Shown piece by piece: positions 60,549 through 64,000 of a stretch of DNA of 64,000 nt. Source of the DNA: Parafrigoribacterium_A soli (GTDB taxonomy: Bacteria > Actinomycetota > Actinomycetes > Actinomycetales > Microbacteriaceae); NCBI RefSeq assembly GCF_040227235.1, contig NZ_JBELNZ010000001.1:744001-808000 (forward strand), given 5' to 3'. Under the pieces are notes generated by a model. That model did not search any database and was not told the DNA's origin. It saw nothing but the letters and a program-made list of their open reading frames with translations. The number at the start of each line of letters is the position of its first letter. Position 1 is the stretch's first letter. Both the position numbers and the translations under genes were made by a program.

Positions 60549-61874
60549 TTACTTATCGGTGGCGAGCTTCGTCGCCGTGGCGCCGATCGCCTTGATCGCA
60601 TCCTTCACCGACATGGAACTGGTCGCCGCAGCGTGCAGGTTCGTGTAGACGGCGTTGGAGAACTGCGGGTACCAGGTCGGCGCGCCCTCGGGGAAGACGG
60701 GCTTGCTGGTCTTCAGCAGCTCAGAGAGCTGCTTGCCGTCCTTCAGCACGCCACTCTCGGTGAGCTTCTGGATGCCGCTGAGACGCGACGGCAGGAAGTA
60801 GCCGGGCATGACCTTGTCCGGCCCGTTCGCTCCGGCGAAGTCTGCCTGGTTGTCGGCATCCGTGAACCACTCGATGAACTTCGCGGCGGCCGCTGGGTAC
60901 TTCGCGGTCTTCGGGATTCCGATGCCATCCGGGTTGCTCATGTTGGCCGCGACACCGTCGACGCCGGGCGTCGGGATGTACTTGACCTTGCCCACGACCG
61001 AGGAGGTGTCCGGCACGTCGTAGAGGCTTCCTACGTTGCCCGAGTAGTCGGCGAAGGTGCTCGCCACTCCACCCTTGGCCATGAGGGTCTGCTGACCCTG
61101 GCTGTCGCTGACGTTAATATTGCCGGCCGGAACCAGACCGTCCTTCAACGCACCGACCATCCACTCTGCGGCCTTGTAACCGGCTGAGTCGGAGTCGGTG
61201 AACTGCGGCTTGCCGTCTTTGTCGAGGATCGTTCCGCCGAAGGCGTTGGTCGTCTCGTACCAGTAGGTCGAGAGGCCCTCCGCAGCCGCGAACGGGATGT
61301 TGAGCGGCGTATCGACGATGCCCTGGCTCTTGAGGGTCTTGAGGTCACTCGTGTACTTGTCGATCGTGGTCGGCATCTCCGTGATGCCCGCCTTCTCGAA
61401 GAGTTCGGTGTTGACCGTCGTCACGAGGTAGGAGGAGTCGAACGGCACGCCAACGATGTGGCCGTCGTAGGTGAACGACGAGAGCTGAGGCATGTCCTTC
61501 TTGTATGCGGCCTCGTCGATGTACTTCTCCATCGGCAGGAACCAGCCGAGCTTGCCCTCCTGGCCGACGCGCGACCAGTCGACGTCCGTCGCATCCGCGA
61601 AGTAGGTGTTCGAGGTGGCGGCCGCGGCGATCTTCGTCTGCAGGCTGTCCCAGTCGATGGTCGACCACTTGACGGTGATGCCGGTGTCCTTCGTGAACGC
61701 GGCCAGCGACGCCTTGGGCGGCGGCGCACCGAACAGGGCGACGGTGATCGTCACGTCCTTCGTCTTGTTCGAGGCGGCCGGGGCGGTCGAGCTGCATCCG
61801 GTCGCGAGCATGGCGATCGAGGCGACGCCGGCAATGAGTGCGGCCCCCCTGATCCGAGACTTCTTTGTTCTCAT
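60549..61874 (-). CDS. Sugar ABC transporter solute-binding lipoprotein, system 1
   Basis: 441 residues from ATG 61874 (AAGGAAGG upstream). Lipobox LATGC, lipidated at Cys27. Typical family-1 binding protein: GITVKWSTIDWDSLQTKIAA, FVPFD-like VGVPFDSSYLVTTVNTELFE, IPTPGVDGV. First gene of the operon with the permeases, ROK kinase, fused aldolase and AgaS, so the ligand is likely N-acetylgalactosamine or a related sugar. Confidence 0.92.
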   Translation of the reverse strand: MRTKKSRIRGAALIAGVASIAMLATGCSSTAPAASNKTKDVTITVALFGAPPPKASLAAFTKDTGITVKWSTIDWDSLQTKIAAAATSNTYFADATDVDWSRVGQEGKLGWFLPMEKYIDEAAYKKDMPQLSSFTYDGHIVGVPFDSSYLVTTVNTELFEKAGITEMPTTIDKYTSDLKTLKSQGIVDTPLNIPFAAAEGLSTYWYETTNAFGGTILDKDGKPQFTDSDSAGYKAAEWMVGALKDGLVPAGNINVSDSQGQQTLMAKGGVASTFADYSGNVGSLYDVPDTSSVVGKVKYIPTPGVDGVAANMSNPDGIGIPKTAKYPAAAAKFIEWFTDADNQADFAGANGPDKVMPGYFLPSRLSGIQKLTESGVLKDGKQLSELLKTSKPVFPEGAPTWYPQFSNAVYTNLHAAATSSMSVKDAIKAIGATATKLATDK

Positions 61875-61976
61875 CGACGTACCTTCCTTGGGGCTGTGAG
61901 TCGGGATGCCCGACAACAGAGCGCGGGCAGGACAAGATTTGCACAACTGCACGCCTCGCACCTAGATAATGACTCG

Positions 61977-61986
61977 AATGATCATT
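61977..61986. promoter_or_regulatory. Candidate operator of the amino-sugar operon
   Basis: Palindrome AATGATCATT inside an AT-rich patch of the 165-base gap between transporter system 2 and the system 1 binding-protein gene. It lies 103 bases upstream of the ATG, where a repressor site would be expected. No regulator gene is adjacent in the window. Confidence 0.35.
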
Positions 61987-62039
61987 TTGGATGCGCGGTA
62001 TGAACAGAATTGCCCGGTAAGCGTGCACTCCCCGGCGGA

Positions 62040-62894
62040 TCAGCCCTTCAGTCCCGAGAACGTCATCGTCGCCACGAACTGCTTCTGTGCGAACAGGAAG
62101 AACACGATGAGCGGCAGGGTCGCCACCACGTTTCCAGCCATCAGCTGCGCCCAGTCGGTGCGTCTCGTGCCCTGGAAATTGGCGAGGCCGAGCTGCAGCG
62201 TGAAGGCGTGGTCGTTGTTGATGGCGATGAGCGGCCAGACCAGGTCGTTCCACGAGTTCAGCAGCGTGAAGATCGCCAGGGTGGCGAGCGCGGGCTTCGC
62301 GAGCGGCAGGATGATGCGGAAGAACACCTGCAGGCGCGTGCAGCCGTCGATGAGCGCGGCTTCCTCGAGCTCCGCCGGCAGTGACAGGAAGAACTGCCGC
62401 ATGAGGAAGATGCCGAACGCGGATGCCAGCCATGGCACGATCGCAGCCCCCAGGGTATCGATGAGCCCGATCCTCGCGAACACGATGTAGGTCGGGATCA
62501 TGAGCAGCTGGGTCGGGATCATGATGGTGGCGAGCACCGCGAAGAAGCCGAAGTTGCGACCCGGGAACTTGAGCCGGGCGAAGCCGTAGCCCGCGAGTGA
62601 GCAGAGCACCAGGTGCGAGACGATCGCGACGGTCGCGACGATCACCGTGTTGAGTAGCCAGAGCAGGATCTGCGACTCGTCGAACAGCTTCGCGTAGCCG
62701 TCGAAGCTGAGGTACGACGGGATGAAGTGCGGCGGAAAGCGATTGATCTCCGACTTCGGGCTCACCGAGGTGAGGAACATCTGCACGAAGGGGATGGCGA
62801 ACAGCACGGCGGCGGGTGCGAGCAGCAGGTGCCATCCGCTGAACGGCAGCCTGAACCGGCGGCGAGCGCGGGTGGGGTGCTCGAGGGTGGTCAT
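62040..62894 (-). CDS. Sugar ABC transporter permease (MalG class), system 2
   Basis: 284 residues from ATG 62894 (TGATG overlap). EAA loop EEAALIDGCTRLQVFFRIILP. Ends 145 bases before a separate promoter region. Longer frames upstream overlap the preceding permease. Confidence 0.92.
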   Translation of the reverse strand: MTTLEHPTRARRRFRLPFSGWHLLLAPAAVLFAIPFVQMFLTSVSPKSEINRFPPHFIPSYLSFDGYAKLFDESQILLWLLNTVIVATVAIVSHLVLCSLAGYGFARLKFPGRNFGFFAVLATIMIPTQLLMIPTYIVFARIGLIDTLGAAIVPWLASAFGIFLMRQFFLSLPAELEEAALIDGCTRLQVFFRIILPLAKPALATLAIFTLLNSWNDLVWPLIAINNDHAFTLQLGLANFQGTRRTDWAQLMAGNVVATLPLIVFFLFAQKQFVATMTFSGLKG

Positions 62895-63853
62895 CAGAAG
62901 GCCTCGATCCTGGTGCGTCGCGAGTAGAGCACGACGCCGATGGTGATGAGCAGCGTGACCGCGAACAGCCCGTACGCCACGGCCGAGCCGTAGCCGAACT
63001 CGAGCTTCTGGAACGCGGTCTGCCAGAGGTAGTAGACGACGGTCTGGGTGGCGTTCAGCGGGCCACCTCTCGTGGTCGTGTAGACGAGGTCGAACAACTG
63101 GATCGCGCCGATCATCTGCCAGATGCCCACGAAGACGGTCACCGGCGCGAGCTGCGGCCAGACCACGCTCCAGAATGACTGCCAGCGATTGGCACCATCG
63201 ATGCGCGCGGCCTCGAGAAGCTCCACCGGCGTGTCCTGCAGCGCGGCGAGGTAGATCACGGTGGTGAAGGCCGCCTGCCCCCACAACGACATGATCGTGA
63301 TGACCACCATCGCCTGGGTCTGGTCTTCGAGCCAGCCCTGCTGCGGCAGACCGAGCACTCGCAGCACGTTGTTGACGAGGCCGAACTGCGGGTTGAACAG
63401 GTAGGTCGTGAGGATGCCGGTGACGGCGGCGGAGGCCACGAACGGCACGAAGATCGCCGTGCGGTAGAGGCCGATGAAGCGGATGCGGCGGTTGAGCGCC
63501 ACGGCCAGAAACAGTCCGAGCCCCACGGAGCTGGGCACGAACATCAGGACGTACAGCACCGTGTGCAGCAGCGCATCCTGGAGCTCGGTGTCGGTGACCA
63601 TCCCCTGGTAGTTGGCGAGCCCTACGTTCACGGCGGGGCTGAAGCCGTTCCACTTCTGAAGCGAAAGGAAGAATGCCCAGATCGCCGGAAAGATCGACAG
63701 GCCGAGCACGATGACGAGCGCCGGGATGACGAAGCCCCAGCCCTCGAGTCCCTCACGGAACTTGCGCCGACGTCGTGCGCCGCGCGCCGGCGACACCGGA
63801 GCAGGACGCTCCGATGCCACCGACGGGGCGGTGCGCTCCAGGGCTCGCGTCAT
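62894..63853 (-). CDS. Sugar ABC transporter permease (MalF class), system 2
   Basis: 319 residues from ATG 63853, which shares a base with the stop of the upstream binding-protein gene; a GTG one codon earlier is possible. Six helices, EAA loop EAARIDGANRWQSFWSVVWP. Confidence 0.92.
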   Translation of the reverse strand: MTRALERTAPSVASERPAPVSPARGARRRRKFREGLEGWGFVIPALVIVLGLSIFPAIWAFFLSLQKWNGFSPAVNVGLANYQGMVTDTELQDALLHTVLYVLMFVPSSVGLGLFLAVALNRRIRFIGLYRTAIFVPFVASAAVTGILTTYLFNPQFGLVNNVLRVLGLPQQGWLEDQTQAMVVITIMSLWGQAAFTTVIYLAALQDTPVELLEAARIDGANRWQSFWSVVWPQLAPVTVFVGIWQMIGAIQLFDLVYTTTRGGPLNATQTVVYYLWQTAFQKLEFGYGSAVAYGLFAVTLLITIGVVLYSRRTRIEAF

Positions 63854-64000
63854 CACTTGTCTTTCAGCGCCTTGTCTGCCTTGGCCGCCGCTGTCTTCAG
63901 CGCATCATCCACGGTGCCCTTGCCCTGGAGCACCTGCGAGATGGCATCGCCGATCGCCGCAGAGAGACCGTTGTAGCCGGCGACCGTTGGCCTCGCGATC
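63853..64000 (-). CDS. Sugar ABC transporter solute-binding protein, system 2 (C-terminal end only)
   Basis: Only the last 48 codons are in the window, in frame with the right edge: RPTVAGYNGLSAAIGDAISQ, then VLQGKGTVDDALKTAAAKAD and KALKDK. This is the usual C-terminal helix of family-1 sugar-binding proteins (G-x2-aVDDALK). It heads transporter system 2. Confidence 0.85.
   Translation of the reverse strand, partial: IARPTVAGYNGLSAAIGDAISQVLQGKGTVDDALKTAAAKADKALKDK

Noticed and set aside
62040..63653. 537-codon single minus-strand frame
   Set aside because: It combines an out-of-frame stretch of the MalF-class permease with the real MalG-class permease, which starts at 62894.

Overview
The window comes from a high-GC actinobacterium, most likely a member of the Microbacteriaceae (order Micrococcales). 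Evidence: mycothiol synthase, a GlnR-type orphan regulator, an NgcEFG-type sugar transporter, a SigK/RskA pair beside DipZ and a FAS1 lipoprotein, many GTG starts with 1-4 base stop/start overlaps, and a dispersed palindromic repeat built on TTCGACAAGCTCAGGGAACG. Genus and species cannot be fixed from the sequence alone.

Layout. 1-4.8 kb: end of an RpiR-type regulator, an SIS-domain protein and ngcEFG, an ABC importer for N-acetylglucosamine or chitobiose. 4.8-5.9 kb: a frameshifted DUF559-type nuclease gene flanked by two near-identical palindromes. 5.9-12.3 kb: ygfZ-nitrobindin operon, an SDR with a divergent MmyB-like regulator, an AzoR-like flavoprotein, glnR-mshD. 12.3-23 kb: ppk1-mutT1 and pstSCAB, both preceded by PHO-box-like direct repeats, with a VanZ protein, VOC protein, AraC regulator and an arsR/arsC-arsM cluster between them. 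23-28.6 kb: sigK-rskA, dipZ and a FAS1 lipoprotein. 28.6-44 kb: tRNA-Lys, cation transporters, a sulfurtransferase, a large LuxR/ATPase regulator, a PLP decarboxylase, a second SDR/MmyB-like pair, a VIT-family transporter, galM/galT-galK and a lipoprotein.

44.3-50.6 kb is the most unusual part. A secreted 1080-residue RHS/YD-repeat protein ends in a short hydrophobic C-terminal tip and is followed by small two-helix membrane proteins. Three further partial copies of the RHS core lie downstream; two carry a different tip of the same design (Cys, helix, turn, glycine-rich helix, Cys), each followed at once by its own small two-helix membrane protein. This looks like an RHS polymorphic-toxin locus with silent tip/immunity cassettes, in which both toxin tips and immunity proteins are tiny membrane hairpins.

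50.6-53.1 kb: glyA-folD behind a recognisable ZTP (pfl) riboswitch. 53.1-64 kb: an MFS exporter, then a long minus-strand catabolic operon (solute-binding protein, two permeases, ROK kinase, a fused KbaY-KbaZ aldolase, AgaS isomerase) suited to an amino sugar such as N-acetylgalactosamine, and most of a second sugar ABC transporter that runs off the right edge.

Shared themes are amino-sugar uptake at both ends, phosphate-starvation control in the middle, and one-carbon/purine control through ZTP. All functional statements rest on motifs read by eye and on gene order; no database search was possible.
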